Assembly: GCA_905160935.1 (NCBI GenBank)
Contig: CAJHZI010000240.1
Span: forward strand, 2,006,001-2,070,000
Direction of reading: 5' to 3'
DNA: 64,000 bases
Origin: Enchytraeus crypticus
Taxonomy: Eukaryota; Annelida; Clitellata; Enchytraeida; Enchytraeidae
This document shows, in pieces, positions 50,001 to 61,088 of this stretch (position 1 is the stretch's first letter; every line of letters begins with the position of its first letter). Below the pieces are notes generated by a model, which saw nothing but the letters and a program-made list of their open reading frames with translations, was not told where the DNA came from and searched no databases. Both the position numbers and the translations under genes were made by a program.

Positions 50001-51602
50001 AATTAGTTCGAGAAAGCCGTACTGTATTGTAATGACCATACATGTACTTACTATGAGAATTTAAATCGAGATAATCAATTGACCAATTAGCGTCCAGATA
50101 GAGGTGACGTTGCTTTGTGATTGATTATAACGACGTTGCTATGGGATACACTATAACGCCATTGATTTGTGATACACTATAACGACGTTGATTTGTGATA
50201 CACTATAACGACGTTGATTTGTGATACACTATAACGACGTTGATTTGTGATACACTATAGCGACGTTGACTTGTGATGGACTACAGTGTAGCACACTCAC
50301 GGCTGGTTTGTAGATGTTTACATTGAGGCAGTCCTCACTGTACTGATTCCACAGAGGATGAGTCATCCACAACAGTCCTGCAGGATTCTGCATGCAGGCG
50401 TTAGGCAGGTCAGAGGCGATGAAGTCCTCTGTCCATCCAGAGTGCTTCTGAGGCGGCTGTTAAGTTACAGTCAAAGCGAATATATAATGATAGTAGTAAC
50501 AGTTTTATTTAAGAATATGATGCTAGTTTTGTTCATTTTTATTTAAGTTTATTAAAAATTATACGCAATGCTGTTCCTTAAGCGACTTTCACTCGAAATG
50601 AGTAATTCCGGCTATATTATTCTATCTTCAGTAGGCTTATCATCAGTAGGCCTATCTTCAGAAGGGCTATCTTCAGTAATTATTCAGCAGAGCTATGTAA
50701 GTCATTCAGTATATCTATGTATATAAGTCTGCAAATCTGCGTAGGTTATTCAGTATATCTATGTAGGTTATTCAGTATATCTACGTAGGTTATTCAGTAT
50801 ATCTATGTATATAAGTCTGCAAATCTATGTAGGTTATTTAGTATATCTACGTAGGTTATTCAGTATATCTATGTAGGCTATTCAGCAGATCTATGTAGGT
50901 TATTTGGTATATCTACGTAGGTTATTCAGTATATCTATGTAGGTTATTCAGTATATCTACGTAGGTTATTCAGTATATCTATGTAGGCTATTCAGCAGAT
51001 CTATGTAGGTTATTCAGCAGATCTATGTAGGTTATTTAGTATATCTACGTAGGTTATTCAGTATATCTATGTAGGCTATTCAGCAGATCTATGTAGGTTA
51101 TTCAGCAGATCTATGTAGGTTATTCAGCAGATCTCTGCAGGTTATTCAGCAGATCTATGTAGCTATTCAGCATATCTATGTAGCTATTCAGCAGATCTAT
51201 GTAGCTATTCAGCAGATCTCTGCAGGTTATTCAGTATATCTATGTAGCCATTCATCAGATCTATATAGGTCATTCAGCAAATCATAACATTACAAAGTCA
51301 GGAAACAATTATATGCTTGTTTAAGAATGTTTTTATCATGCTTGTTTATATCTATGTAGGTTATTCAGCTACTGTTTTAAGTAATAACCATGCACACAGA
51401 CACCCACCTCAAAGCGAAGATCACCCACGGGTGGTTGGGCATATGGCACACCATAGAAAGAGGTGACTGGAACAACGCTGTGGATCAGATTGACATCAAT
51501 GGTCTGTCCTACTACGTAACCGTACTCAGTCTGCACTCGTTGACCCCTCACTAGGGCGGCTAGACAGGTGGCGAGAACGACAAAAACCTGTAGTGACGTC
51601 AT
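40684..51602 (-). CDS. secreted type-B carboxylesterase (CES-B), 11 exons, 625 aa
   Basis: Close paralogue of CES-A. Exons: 51602-51408, 50456-50301, 49285-49153, 47674-47489, 46569-46367, 45042-44886, 44119-43923, 42972-42840, 42329-42158, 41719-41520, 40829-40684. Exons 2-10 have exactly the same lengths and phases as in CES-A. Only the first (195 nt) and last (146 nt) exons differ by a few codons. Signal peptide [24 protein letters not shown] at 130-133, nucleophile S207 (GQSAGA), acid D336 (KDDGS), H457 ([12 protein letters not shown]). A 13-codon longer start at 51641 is open, but the start at 51602 matches CES-A. The exon 4 donor (AGA G/GTTCGT) is weak. The introns hold several minisatellites and SINEs. 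Product probably secreted; substrate unknown. Confidence 0.93.
41301..41380. repeat. near-perfect palindrome, no loop, CES-B intron 10
   Basis: Centred at 41340/41341. The inner 30 bp (ACTGAAAGATAACTATAGTT and beyond) are perfect. The arms extend to about 38 bp with two mismatches. Confidence 0.9.
41870..42040. repeat. (GA)n microsatellite, CES-B intron 9
   Basis: About 170 bp of GAGA with TAGAGCGA and GTGAGA variants. Confidence 0.9.
42158..42329 (-). CDS. CES-B exon 9 (catalytic histidine)
   Basis: 172 nt, encodes [20 protein letters not shown], with the His completing the triad. Its acceptor context (GATATCTCTGTAG/GTGTGCC) is copied several times further up intron 8 (see findings). Confidence 0.92.
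42330..42580. repeat. tandem copies of CES-B exon 9 acceptor, intron 8
   Basis: Three further GGCAxACCTGCAGxATA-like blocks (about 42402, 42446 and 42556). On the minus strand they read ATATCTGCAG/GTGTGCC, like the true acceptor at 42329. They are spaced by ACTTAATAAG-type filler. Confidence 0.75.
43570..43905. repeat. duplicated AT-rich block plus exon 7 junction copy, CES-B
   Basis: Two units of about 170 bp share ATCAAATATTTGCATTTATA and TTATAATTAATAATT. The first unit ends at 43772 with a copy of the exon 7 donor (minus: CAGGCCATCAACTAG/GTCAGTGCTTGTGGC), in which the real AAG has become TAG. Confidence 0.85.
44610..44716 (-). repeat. tRNA-derived SINE S1, CES-B intron 6
   Basis: Copy with truncated head; keeps GAAGTCGGTAAG, GGGGTTCAAATCC and GAGTGAGGAAACTGGCGTTA. 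Confidence 0.75.
45608..45655. repeat. (CT)n microsatellite, CES-B intron 5
   Basis: CTTTCT and CTCTCT run followed by GTTGCAGGTCCAAGGTCATA, the degraded LINE 3' terminus. Confidence 0.85.
45962..46320 (-). repeat. tRNA-derived SINE S2 plus adjoining repeat, CES-B intron 5
   Basis: Copy at 45962-46205 with GGGTTCGAATCCCTGTCGCG. The next 115 bp (GACAACATCGAGCACTATAT ... GGTGCAAATTCC) has a relative at about 34920-35070 in CES-A intron 1. A degenerate S2 copy is at about 25655-25850. Confidence 0.7.
46597..46714 (-). repeat. tRNA-derived SINE S1, CES-B intron 4
   Basis: Full-length but diverged copy: GGAGCTAATAGCGATATCGG, GGGGTACAAATCC and GAGTGAGGAAACTGACGTTA. Ends about 30 bp from the exon 5 acceptor. 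Confidence 0.72.
46874..47066. repeat. (TA)n microsatellite followed by GA tract, CES-B intron 4
   Basis: Long TA runs with TGTATATG spacers, then a GAGAGA tract to about 47150. Open reading frames through it are artefacts. Confidence 0.9.
47489..47674 (-). CDS. CES-B exon 4 (nucleophile serine)
   Basis: 186 nt. Acceptor CACGAAG, then [16 protein letters not shown] and [13 protein letters not shown]. The serine codon is at 47538-47540. The middle of the exon is nearly identical at DNA level to CES-A exon 4 (nearly all of an 80-base stretch by eye), which suggests recent duplication or gene conversion. Confidence 0.92.
47788..47970 (-). repeat. SINE family S3, CES-B intron 3
   Basis: Minus-strand copy: CCCCGTGTTGTGTCCGGGTT, TGAAGAATTGACCAACCGGT, GTAGAAGGCGACTAAAGCGC, AAAGGGCATTCGGTCGGTGA, ending at ATGATGATG. 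This is the best-preserved head in the window. Confidence 0.68.
47975..48165 (-). repeat. SINE family S4 with (TTA)n tail, long copy
   Basis: Minus strand: head CCTGACTGTTTTTTGATCAC, middle GTAGTGACATGTGATCGGGG, 3' domain GTCCCTGACATCATCCTTGT, GAGGAAACGGACGTTAAACC, and tail of TTATTATT. Shorter copies: 300-440, 7638-7735, 10590-10680, 12467-12545, 27030-27100, 27385-27485, 57130-57190. Confidence 0.72.
48640..49152. repeat. 58-bp repeat directly at CES-B exon 3 donor
   Basis: Same unit as in CES-A, expanded to about eight copies, interrupted at about 49023-49105 by a block (CATCATCGTCATCG ... TTTAACTAG) that is also present beside the CES-A array. Confidence 0.9.
50105..50285. repeat. 26-bp minisatellite, CES-B intron 2
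   Basis: About six copies with core ACTATAACGACGTTGATTTG. Ends about 15 bp inside the intron from the exon 2 donor. Confidence 0.9.
50640..51290. repeat. 22-bp minisatellite, CES-B intron 1
   Basis: About 27 copies with core ATGTAGGTTATTCAG and alternating TATATC or CAGATC ends, in a higher-order pattern. Confidence 0.9.
51594..51601. promoter_or_regulatory. CRE-like palindrome overlapping CES-B start codon
   Basis: Same TGACGTCA plus the upstream half-site, conserved with CES-A (ATTGTGACG). Confidence 0.3.
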
Positions 51603-51641
51603 TGTGACGAAGAGCTGAAACAGCAGTGAATGATTTGCCAT

Positions 51642-54206
51642 AGGTAATGCTATAAAAGGAAGTTAAAAGTTTATTTTAAAACATTGAAATTTATTTTTTA
51701 AATTATAACTTAATTATTAAAATATTTAATTATTAAATACCGTTATATTCTTGTTTATTATTTTAATTAAATTTAATTATTACTTAAACTTAATTAATTA
51801 GTTTTATTAATAACTGGATCTTAAGAAGGCGTTCTGATGCTCAGGATATAGCGTCAGTCAGACTAGCCGATCCTAACTTCATATCCTTACGGATTTGAAT
51901 TCCACATTTCGCACATCAGTATACGAGTATGAAACTGTGTAGAGAACTTTAATGTGAGTTTAATGGATAGTTTAATGCGAATATAATATAGTTGCGCTAC
52001 ATTCGATATTTCTCGAATTAATTCGACTTTTGGCACTTATAATCCAAAAAACGAAAGTTTGGAATTTGACTGAACTTGACTTCAGCTTTACCTTTCCTGA
52101 TCAGCAGCGGACTGATACAGACTTCACTGAAACAACAAATGCGTTTATAAGTTGTTTTTATACAGCATGTAACACTACGCATGAGGGCAAGAGAAAAGAT
52201 TGGAATCAACTTGAGGGGGAGAACTATTAGATATAAAATACTTGACATGATATTAAATATTAGCATACTTAGAACAGAAGACGTCAGACAGTTTAATCTA
52301 CTGTAGGAAACGCTTAACTGCTTCGTCGTTGTTCTTTTAATTTTATATTTTACTAACAATTACGAATTCTATACGAGCATTATTTTCAAACGCTCAAAAT
52401 GTAGACAAATTTAGTGCGAAATTGTTGAGGGCTGTGAAAAGAAGTCTGCCATCTCTCCCTCTATTTATGTCTGCACTGGGATAACCTAGAAATGTTAAAA
52501 CTTTGAACTTGAAGGTCAAGTAGGATGACGAAACGTTATCAAAACAAATGTTCAATGACGCTTGGTTCACATGATCGGAGTTTCTGAGTAATCGCATTAG
52601 ACAAATCCACTTCTATCCAGTTAAACAACCAATCTATCAATGAATCAATCAATCAATCATTAACAAAGATTTAGATAACTTACACAAGTCGCACAAATGA
52701 CTAAGGCTCAGAAACGATATAAACAGAGATTGTTAAAATAACAAAAACGTACAAAAGCAAGCATTTAAGTAATTTATGTACTGATATTGATGTCGTATTA
52801 TGACTGTTATGAAACATTATCTTGGACTATTGTTATCTTGGTATTATTGAACTTTCTATTTGCTTTTTGTTCCATGTATGTTTGTACGTTTTGTGCGGTA
52901 TGTCATATTTCAAGTAATAAACGAATATATTGTATTCTGATTAGCAAATTGTAATAAAGTTCATTTACTAAATAGCGGTATTAGTCTTTCAAACGCAATG
53001 CGTGCAGTGCTCGGGTAATACGTGACAGAGCCAGTGAGATAAAGAGAACTAAATCTTAGTGATTTAGAAACGAGCGGCAATTTCATGAAATAAGTTCATG
53101 GGTGACGACTCATTTGTTGAGGGATAAATTCGAGACCAGTTTGCTACAGGTATTCTATTCTGATCAGGCTCGTTCTACTGATATATTTGTGCTTAACAAA
53201 ACTCAGGTATTTAGCATAAGTAAGGCACCCCCTAGCGTGATAATTATATTTAGCTTAAATAATATCTTTTGACCATATTACACCCTACCCTGCATTATGA
53301 AAAGCTGATCTAGTAACCTTAAATTAACTTATTTATATTTTGTTTATTTATTTAAAAAACATTATTATAATATTTATAATATCTAAATCATTAATCAGCC
53401 GATTGATGACCTCGAGTAGCCGGGCGGCGATTCAGCACGTATTGCTCGAATCGTTTTTATCAAACCCCAGGTTCTTTACACCGGGGTAAAAAAAAAAATA
53501 AAAAAAAAAAAAACATTAATTATTATTATCTTGAGTATAATTTAATTATCCATTCACGTCATTTCGACTAGTTCTAGTTTATAATGCACTTTATTTTGTT
53601 TTACATAGGTCTATAATAAAAGAATACATTAATTAAGGAATTCATATTCTTTTAATTAATAACAATTTCTGTAGTTGTTTGAAGAATTCTTAGATTAGGT
53701 AATTAAATAGCTAATATATATAGTATCACATTAGCTCTCTCGCTATTGATTAGTATTTCTGAGATTTGAACCTGGTCCAGGACTTTGTCTTAGAATATTT
53801 CGTTTTCCTGATCGCGAGATCGACGGTATCTTCCTAGGTACTAACCCTGACAATCTGATTTAAATAATCTGGACTAGCAAAGCAATACGTAAGATATTTA
53901 AGATAACGATAATATTACATATTGTATGATTATGTTTGAATTGCTGAGCATCAAAGAAATGTACATAAAAGATAAGTGCAATTTGGCTATGAAGACTCTC
54001 AAAAGTAAAAACTTTATGTTGAGAAATTTAAGTATAAATAATTTATAAGGGCTAACAAGATCATTCGTATTACATTCAATTTTCAACACCCCTCTCTTTA
54101 TTGAAATGCATCATAGTTATTTTGTGTCCTTTTGTTTGTACTTTGCTACCATTAGGCGATCCATGATGGTGTAATAAAGATTTATTTTAATAAAATATTG
54201 GTATGG
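51642..54206. other. intergenic upstream of CES-B: nothing recognised
   Basis: Short open frames (for example 52018-52359) have no family features. A poly-A/T stretch at 53488-53512 and (ATCA)n at 52634-52660 are the only simple repeats. Confidence 0.5.
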
Positions 54207-54214
54207 GCTTTATT

Positions 54215-56014
54215 TAGTGTTGTAAGAAGTACTTGGCAAAGTACTTTAAGTAGAAGTAAAAGTAAATGATTAATAAAAGTAAATGTAAAAAGTACTTTAT
54301 CAGAATTTTACTTAAGTAAAAAGTAAAAGTACTTGACAAAGAAGTAGTACTTTTAAGTAAAAAGTAAAAGTACTCTGAATTTTTTAAGAAAACAAATTAC
54401 TCTCCACAGAATAACGAGTTAATTCTTGCTCAAAATACTATAATTTACTCCCACCTTAATTTAGCTGACAGTTTTAATAGGAATAATTTGAGATGGTTTC
54501 TAAGTTGGTTTCCAGTTGTCGTATTCAAATCTTACTCAGTCGCCTCTTACATCACATGCAGTAGATGAACGGTTTATTCTCATGTGTCCCGAATACAATT
54601 CACGTAACGCAGGCTCGTTAATATAAAAATAATCATGGAAATATGGGCAAAGTCCACAACAAAGTCCACCACATATAGCTGTAGATTCATGATTTAGGCT
54701 GTATTTTTATATTTATGTTATCATTATTAAATATTATCAATGCATTATGAATAAAGTACATATTTTGTATTTTTTTAATTATATTCCATCACTTTCACTA
54801 TAAAACCTACAGCTCTCTACTGAAGATTGTCAAATTAGAAACCAAAAATCAATATGCTAAGACGTATACATCTACTGTAAAGGTCTTATGATAAGCACAA
54901 ATAATTGAAGATAACCATTCCTAAAGAATTATGCAAATCCACCGATAACTAACTACAACATGACTGGTCATACATATCGCTACTACAGTCTACTGTTATG
55001 CAAATAAGTTTCATTATAGATATTTTTTGTACCTAAAACTTTCAAATGTTATTTTTGAGAAGAAACAGATCATCAAATAGTTTGACTATCTGTGTCACAA
55101 CTAATATAGCAGCATAACTAAATATTTGTTTAACAGCTGCACTGGCAGCAGGGAGCGTTAGCATGAACATGAACATCACAGTTTAATAAACGACAAGGGA
55201 GTGAGCTCAATGTTCCTGGCGAAATCATGTAGGTTTGTGTATAGGAAGCCAGACGCGGTGCGCCTAGATCTATTGAGTGATAAAATCTTGAGTGTGATAA
55301 AGAGAAAGAGTTGCGTACAAGGATTGTTTCAGGAATATTGGAAGAATATATAATTGGAAGATTACTTTTTTAAAGTTTGCTATAAAATAGTATTTATTTT
55401 AATTCTTTGTTTACATTTATTTTAAAAACCTTTCCGGGTCTTAATTGCAAGCGGTTCATATTGAACTATAAACTTTTACTCCGTCTAACAATCTCGCAGA
55501 AAGATAGTCATCAACAATCAACAATAGAACTACATAAAAAAAACTGTAGACGTTATCCTCTGAACAATGACAAATGTTTATATTGCCCTAAACGTCAAAG
55601 CCCAATCTACGAGATCATTAAAAAGACAACAAAGGCCAGTACAGTGTACAGTGTGAAGAACTCTGTAAATAGAGGGCTTTGATTTACGTCATACACTTGA
55701 TTTAGCGCACCTACTGTCGATATCTAAACTACAGATATGATATCGGTGAATTTGTATTACTTTAATTCTTATTTTCCCAGTATTAAAAGTTTATTAATTA
55801 ATAAAAATTTGGCGATAGATATTTACACAGTTTTCAAAAGTAACGCGACTCTTTCACTTCAGCGGCTAAAAGTAAAAGTAAAAGTACTGCAAAAATTACT
55901 TCGTTAAAGTAAAAAGTACTCAGACAAATTGGGTACTTCGTTACAAGTAAAAGTATCGGTTGAGTATTTTTTGCTTGTAACGAAGTATTTTTACTTCGTT
56001 ACTTCGCAACACTG
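54215..56014. mobile_element. hAT-like non-autonomous DNA transposon
   Basis: Ends are TAGTGTTGTAAGAAGTACT on the left and, reversed, CAGTGTTGCGAAGTAACGAA on the right, the CAGTGTTG-AAGTA style common in hAT elements. Both ends carry AAGTA/TACTT-rich subterminal repeats. The flanks GCTTTATT (54207-54214) and CCTTTCTT (56015-56022) match at 6 of 8 bases, as expected for an aged 8-bp target duplication. About 1.8 kb; I recognise no transposase inside. Confidence 0.65.
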
Positions 56015-56786
56015 CCTTTCTTGTCACTCATGGTGCGCCAGAGCGACCTATAATCTTTTACTCCGTCTTTTACACAATAACTGAACATCTCGCATTGTGA
56101 TCCCGCTGGACAACAAGCTGAACCGTCAATACAACACGAACCCTAAAATATCGATCAATCAAAGAAAAATAATTAACTCAAGAAATCAATGAAAATCGAT
56201 CAGTTAGTCGTTCAGTCAATAAATCAATCAATCACTTAGGGCCTAATCATCACCTCTTATGTACTTCGGGGCTTTAACTGCACCTGAAGCCATTGCAAGT
56301 GAGCAACACATATAGGTCATATAGCCATCATAACAATTACAAACGCTGATGATAGTGTTACAGTCTTAGTCGACCCTTGATTAGCTTTATAATTGTCTTA
56401 AATTGTGATATAGGCTACGGAATTCATCCGGTCCTAACGTTTTTCTTTATAAATTTTGTTGCTAAATCTGGTAATGCTAACTATTACTAAATAATGAAGT
56501 ATTTTCTTATTTAACAAAGTAGCAAATAGTAGACAAATTCTCAGAAGAATAACTCAATAGTAATATGTTAGATTCGTTGAAGGTCAATGATTATGAAATA
56601 GAGAACTAAAGTTAGCAGTACCTACATTATCGTAGGGGCAGCATAAATTTCTAATTCCTTTCTACAGACGGGTTGAAAACCTGGGCATACAGAGTCGACT
56701 GGGCTGGTTAAACCCACAACGATGATCACGGCTAAGCCAACAACAGAGACGATTAGACGTCGTGAGTGAGACACTGAGAGAGACAT
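55999..56786 (-). pseudogene. small cysteine-rich secreted protein, probably broken
   Basis: Exon 1 from ATG at 56786 encodes a signal peptide (RRLIVSVVGLAVIIVVGL) and VCPGFQPVCRKEL, then stops at 56622-56624. In another frame the same DNA continues as LCCPYDN, followed by a GTAGGT donor at 56625. Exon 2 starts at 56142 after TTTTAG and reads GSCCIDGSACCPAGSQCEMF and SYC. Joined across a one-frame slip, the double-cysteine spacing resembles granulin-like knots. The last five residues and the stop come from the end of a hAT-like transposon (56014 downward). A 56-bp intron (donor GTGGGT, acceptor TCTGTAG) could bypass the slip but would remove the first two cysteines. Could be a pseudogene, an assembly error or a fast-evolving effector gene. 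Confidence 0.5.
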
Positions 56787-59144
56787 ATCAGAGATTGAAG
56801 TGACTGAAAATAATATTCATTATAAAGGTGTAATTATTACAATAGTAAAATAATTAAAATTCTGTAATTGTTATAATACTGCAATAAGTATAACAATGTA
56901 ATTAGTATAATGATGTAGTAATTGCAAGAGTTTAATAATTAAAATGGCGTAAAAATTATAAAAATGTTACTACTATGCTAGTGTAAAAATTATAATAGTG
57001 TAATAATGTAATTATTGTAATACTGTAATAATTATAACAATTTAAGTATTATAACAGGCGTGATGATTATAATAGAGTAATTAATATAGTTGCCTTATAG
57101 TTTTAGAATAATAATTATTACAATAAATAAATAATAATAAATAAAGGTTTAACGTCCGTTTCCTCATACAAGGATGGTGTCAGGGACGTAATAATGTAAC
57201 ATTAGTGTAATAATTATAACAGCTTAATTACAATAATAATATTTTATTAAATATAACAATGAAATTTCTACAATAGTGTACTAATTCACGTCCTATATTC
57301 TAGTTTGACTTTATATTATCATTCACATTCGAAATTAAGTTGTTTTATCGAAATTTGAAATTCAAAAGTCTACTAAGAATATGCTACACCATCTACGCGT
57401 ATCAATTTAGTTGCACATAAATGATACAATAACAAGCTACATGGCCTACTGTTTAAATTGCTTCCAACTATCTGCGCAATTGGTCGCATAATTGCCACTC
57501 AAATGGGTACTGGTCCAGATATTCATGCGATTTTAACTGCTAAAAAGGTATGTCGAAGTGAGTAAAAGTAAGTGCAGATGCAATATGTGCATCAATTTAA
57601 TTGCGCATAAGTTGTACATTATCCAGCAATAGATTTGTGCAATTACACCAAATTATCAGCACAATTGGTCGAATGCCTCTCAAAGTGGGAATTATCTAGG
57701 TTTTCAAGTGTCACTACAACGGTACTGTCTTTTCGTAGTAGATGTTTGAAATTCAATTTTTTTAATAAAACAATCTAATGTGAATATAATGTCATACTGG
57801 AATATAGGACGTAATAATTATAACAATATAATTACCGTAATGTGTTAATACTGTAATAATTCTAACAATTTAATAATTTAAAGTGTATAATAATTGCAAT
57901 CCTGTAGTTATCATAATAGAATAATTATAATAACAGTGTAACTAAGCAATAAATTGCATTTATTATAACTGTGTGATAAATATAACCATATAACTGTTAT
58001 ACCAGTGTAATAATGCTAACAGATCAATCATTAGCCTCAATTTGAGTAAAAATAATAACCGCTCAAATTTTAAAAGAGAGCATTCTTTTAAATAGGCTTG
58101 CCCAGGCTACAAGTCCAACCCTGATTTCATTTTAGATTAGTTTCAGTTAATCTTATATAAAACCGTAAATATTCAGGTATGCCCTTAAATTTAGTAAGGT
58201 TAAATTATTATATCCATCCCAAAAAGAGGTGCAGCATTGTCGGCAACAGGCTACATTGTGCATAGTAGGCTAAAGCGTCCCAGCTACACGTTTGGCTATG
58301 CGAAATATGGGTCGATAAGCGGAAAGTTGCAGCTCTACTTTAACGAGTGATGTGTGTTTTTGGATAAATAACAACTTATTCATATGAGAAGTGATAGATA
58401 TCAACATAGTTGATATTTCGCTAAAGGGCCTAATGAGTGTTTTCTTGTTTCTACTGTGAAGTAGCTTGATTACTCGGTATCGAATGTCTAATATTGTTTC
58501 AAACGCAATTAAAATAATCCAATGTAAATTTTAGAAGCTACATGATGCTGACTTCAAAGGTACATGAGTATGAATAAATGTAAGGGAAGCCTGTAACAAT
58601 AAGATAAGACTCATTATACTGTATAGAGGCCTGCCTTGTCTGATATTAGAATTCAAAAATATATACTCTATGTTGAGTAAAAGGGCACATACCCGACCCC
58701 AACACATAATCACATAATGCAATTTAATTGCCTGTACTTTATAACCAGCACAACTTAGACACATTTTAAGTCAGAAATATTTCTGATTTTATCATGTGCA
58801 TAATGAATTTTTTCGACCAGTGACAATTCAAATGAAGTTTCAATAAAGAACAAAAACCTACCGAGTAACTAGAGGAGAGAGGGAACAATTTTGGGCACAA
58901 AACTTTTAGTGAACTTCTGATATTGCAGCCCTAACAGTGGTACGTCTTTTATAAACGTCTAGTGTAGGATGAAAATCAATGCTTCACAAATTATTGTTAC
59001 TAATAAATATGAGTTGTGATAAAACAAAAATAACCAATCCATAGTTTTATTCTGAAGGAGGAGAAGCACAAGCAATCGTTTTCATGACTGATTGAAATTA
59101 AATATATAATTTATTTTTCTTTGAAAATTACGATATTCTCCTAG
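56787..59144. other. AT-rich intergenic region
   Basis: Dense AATAAT/TGTAAT variation and one S4 copy at 57130-57190. A stretch at 58390-58440 resembles the S2 3' end. No gene seen. Confidence 0.5.
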
Positions 59145-59468
59145 TTGTGTGCGTGGGTTGCTTGAAGAGATGATCAACCGTATATATATATGCAATTGTC
59201 ATAGAAGTCGACATAAAAACAAGGTCCAAACCAACGTTAGAAGGGGCATTCGTTTCGTTAAAAACGAATTGCCTAATCTCCAAAGATTGCTCCTGAATTT
59301 TAACGAATGGAAAAACTTCAAAAGAAGGTCAATTCTTATCCCGACCCAAGTTAAACTTGAATTTAAGGGAAGAAGATGATGATAATAATGATGATGATGA
59401 TGATTATGATGATGACGACGATTATGATGATGATGACGATGATTATGATGATGATGATGATTATATAA
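59145..59468 (+). repeat. SINE family S3 with long (GAT)n tail
   Basis: Diverged copy ending in about 95 bp of GAT/GAC repeats (59374-59468). The tail abuts the carboxylesterase exon-2 relic. Other S3 pieces: 13640-13800, 41091-41160 and 45068-45170 (minus), and 43325-43465 (plus). Confidence 0.6.
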
Positions 59469-59478
59469 CATACGAGAG

Positions 59479-59542
59479 GCTTGTGGGTGTTTGGAGCCAG
59501 ACAGTCCTCGCTGTACCGGGTCCACTTGGGATGGGTCAGGAC
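59479..59542 (-). pseudogene. carboxylesterase exon-2 relic
   Basis: Minus-strand translation gives LTHPKWTRYSEDCLAPNTHK, which lines up with MTHPAWTKYSEDCLNLNIFK of CES-A exon 2. The match is limited to about 20 residues. The left side runs into a (GAT)n-tailed SINE and the right side into a 25-bp minisatellite. It sits between CES-B and CES-C, so it probably marks a decayed extra gene copy. Confidence 0.7.
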
Positions 59543-59565
59543 TAATTCTTAACTATTCCGACATC

Positions 59566-59833
59566 TCAGATAATGTCTTCCGACATCACATGTTGTAGTG
59601 TCTTCTGACATACCTCATGTTGTATGTCTTCTGATATCTCGTGTCAAAATGACTTCTGATATCTCATGTCATAATGTCTTCTGACATCTCATGACTTAAT
59701 GACTTCTGACCTCTCATGACCTAATGACTTCCGACATCTCATGACCTAATCACTTCTGACCTCTCATCACCTAATGACTTCCAACATCTCATGACCCAAT
59801 GACTTTTAACATTTCACGTCGTAATGTCAACTG
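59566..59833. repeat. 25-bp minisatellite beside esterase relic
   Basis: About ten copies with core GACTTCTGACATCTCATGAC. Confidence 0.88.
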
Positions 59834-60179
59834 ACTCTGTCACTTGTTACAGGAGATTACAAAACATATGAAGTTATATATTATTTTATTTTAAGCCTAC
59901 AAATAATGAAAAAGATTCACTTCTAAAAATGTGTGAATAAGTTTAAAATGCCTCCTGTTTTGACTCCGGATGAAACCGAAGACACCTGTTCCTCGCACCG
60001 ATGAGCATATCGAGTAAGAGTCTAATAAATATAGCAACAAATCGAATATAAGTCAAACGATTGAAGTCTGTGATATACACTGTAAAGGCTTCATACAATT
60101 GCAGTAACAGTAACGAAGATCCGGCTTTTTAGCCTTTATATCATAGACTTATATCGTTATTTGACACTAGTTCCCGATA

Positions 60180-60292
60180 TCGCCCCTGACACAAGTCGGT
60201 AAGATATTCGACCGCAGATCAGTATGTGCGGGATTCAAATTCTGGTCTCGTACGTAACTGACGTGCTTTCTATTGAGGAAGCTGAAGTTAAT
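60180..60292 (+). repeat. tRNA-derived SINE S1, diverged
   Basis: AAGTCGGTAAGATATTCGAC, GGGATTCAAATTCTGG (weakened B box) and TTGAGGAAGCTGAAGTTAAT. Weaker relatives lie at about 6650-6735 and 14463-14580 (both minus). Confidence 0.65.
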
Positions 60293-61088
60293 AAAAATTA
60301 TAAACGCTTTTTTAAATTTGATATCCGCTTTTACTAGAATAGGCAACTAGTAAATTGCGCTTTTCGTAGAATGTAGGCTTTGCAGTCACCTGACTGAAGT
60401 CTAGAAGGGAAACGCTTATCTAGAGTGGACAATTAGAAAATAAGCGTTCTTCCTAGAATTTCATTTTTTTGCTGAATCTACATGTATAGCAAACACGCTT
60501 CAACTATCACCGACCTATAGAGTGTAGTAGGACAGCTTTCTAACGAATTCCATCAGAAATTCCGAAGCTTTTATCCAAAATACTAGCTTATGTGTTTTTA
60601 GCAATAATTTCATTACGAATTAAATTTAGACAAGTAGAGCTAGTAATTTCGTAGACGCCCGAGTTCAGAATAGAACTAAAATTCTATAGCCTGTCACCTA
60701 GTTTTAAAGCGTTGATCGAGGCCATTCTCAAGAGCCAATCAGAATCGTTGGTTCCCATAGTCGTCAACCAATCAGAAATTAGCTCTTCATAGTCATTTAT
60801 CCGCCCCAATTTCATGGTCGGTACAATTGCATGCATTTTTCAAAATTTATTTGAAGCCAATTGTTTCTGTAGCCTACTAAAATTTTCTAACAGAAATACA
60901 AAATTGTAACCAATAGGATCACAATGAAACCAATTTACACTTGTTGGCATATACATTGATTAGCAAGAAATAATACATATTTATGCGTTAAAACTACGAT
61001 ATTAAATGTAATTAGCAAAGTCACGTTATTAACACTAAACTCAGCGTACACATCCAACGTTCAAGGCTCTTCTAATAAATCAATTAAA

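Noticed and set aside
50640..51290. Regular short repeats resembling a CRISPR array
   Set aside because: Repeats are contiguous without unique spacers, and the sequence is eukaryotic. It is a minisatellite.
52018..52359. 113-residue minus-strand open frame upstream of CES-B
   Set aside because: No domain, signal or coding bias, and the overlapping frame on the other strand is equally open.
55407..55682. 91-residue plus-strand open frame
   Set aside because: Lies within the hAT-like element and shows no recognisable transposase motif.
59357..59545. Asp/Tyr-rich and His-rich open frames on opposite strands
   Set aside because: They translate the (GAT)n tail of an S3 SINE. Only the short esterase match at the end is meaningful.
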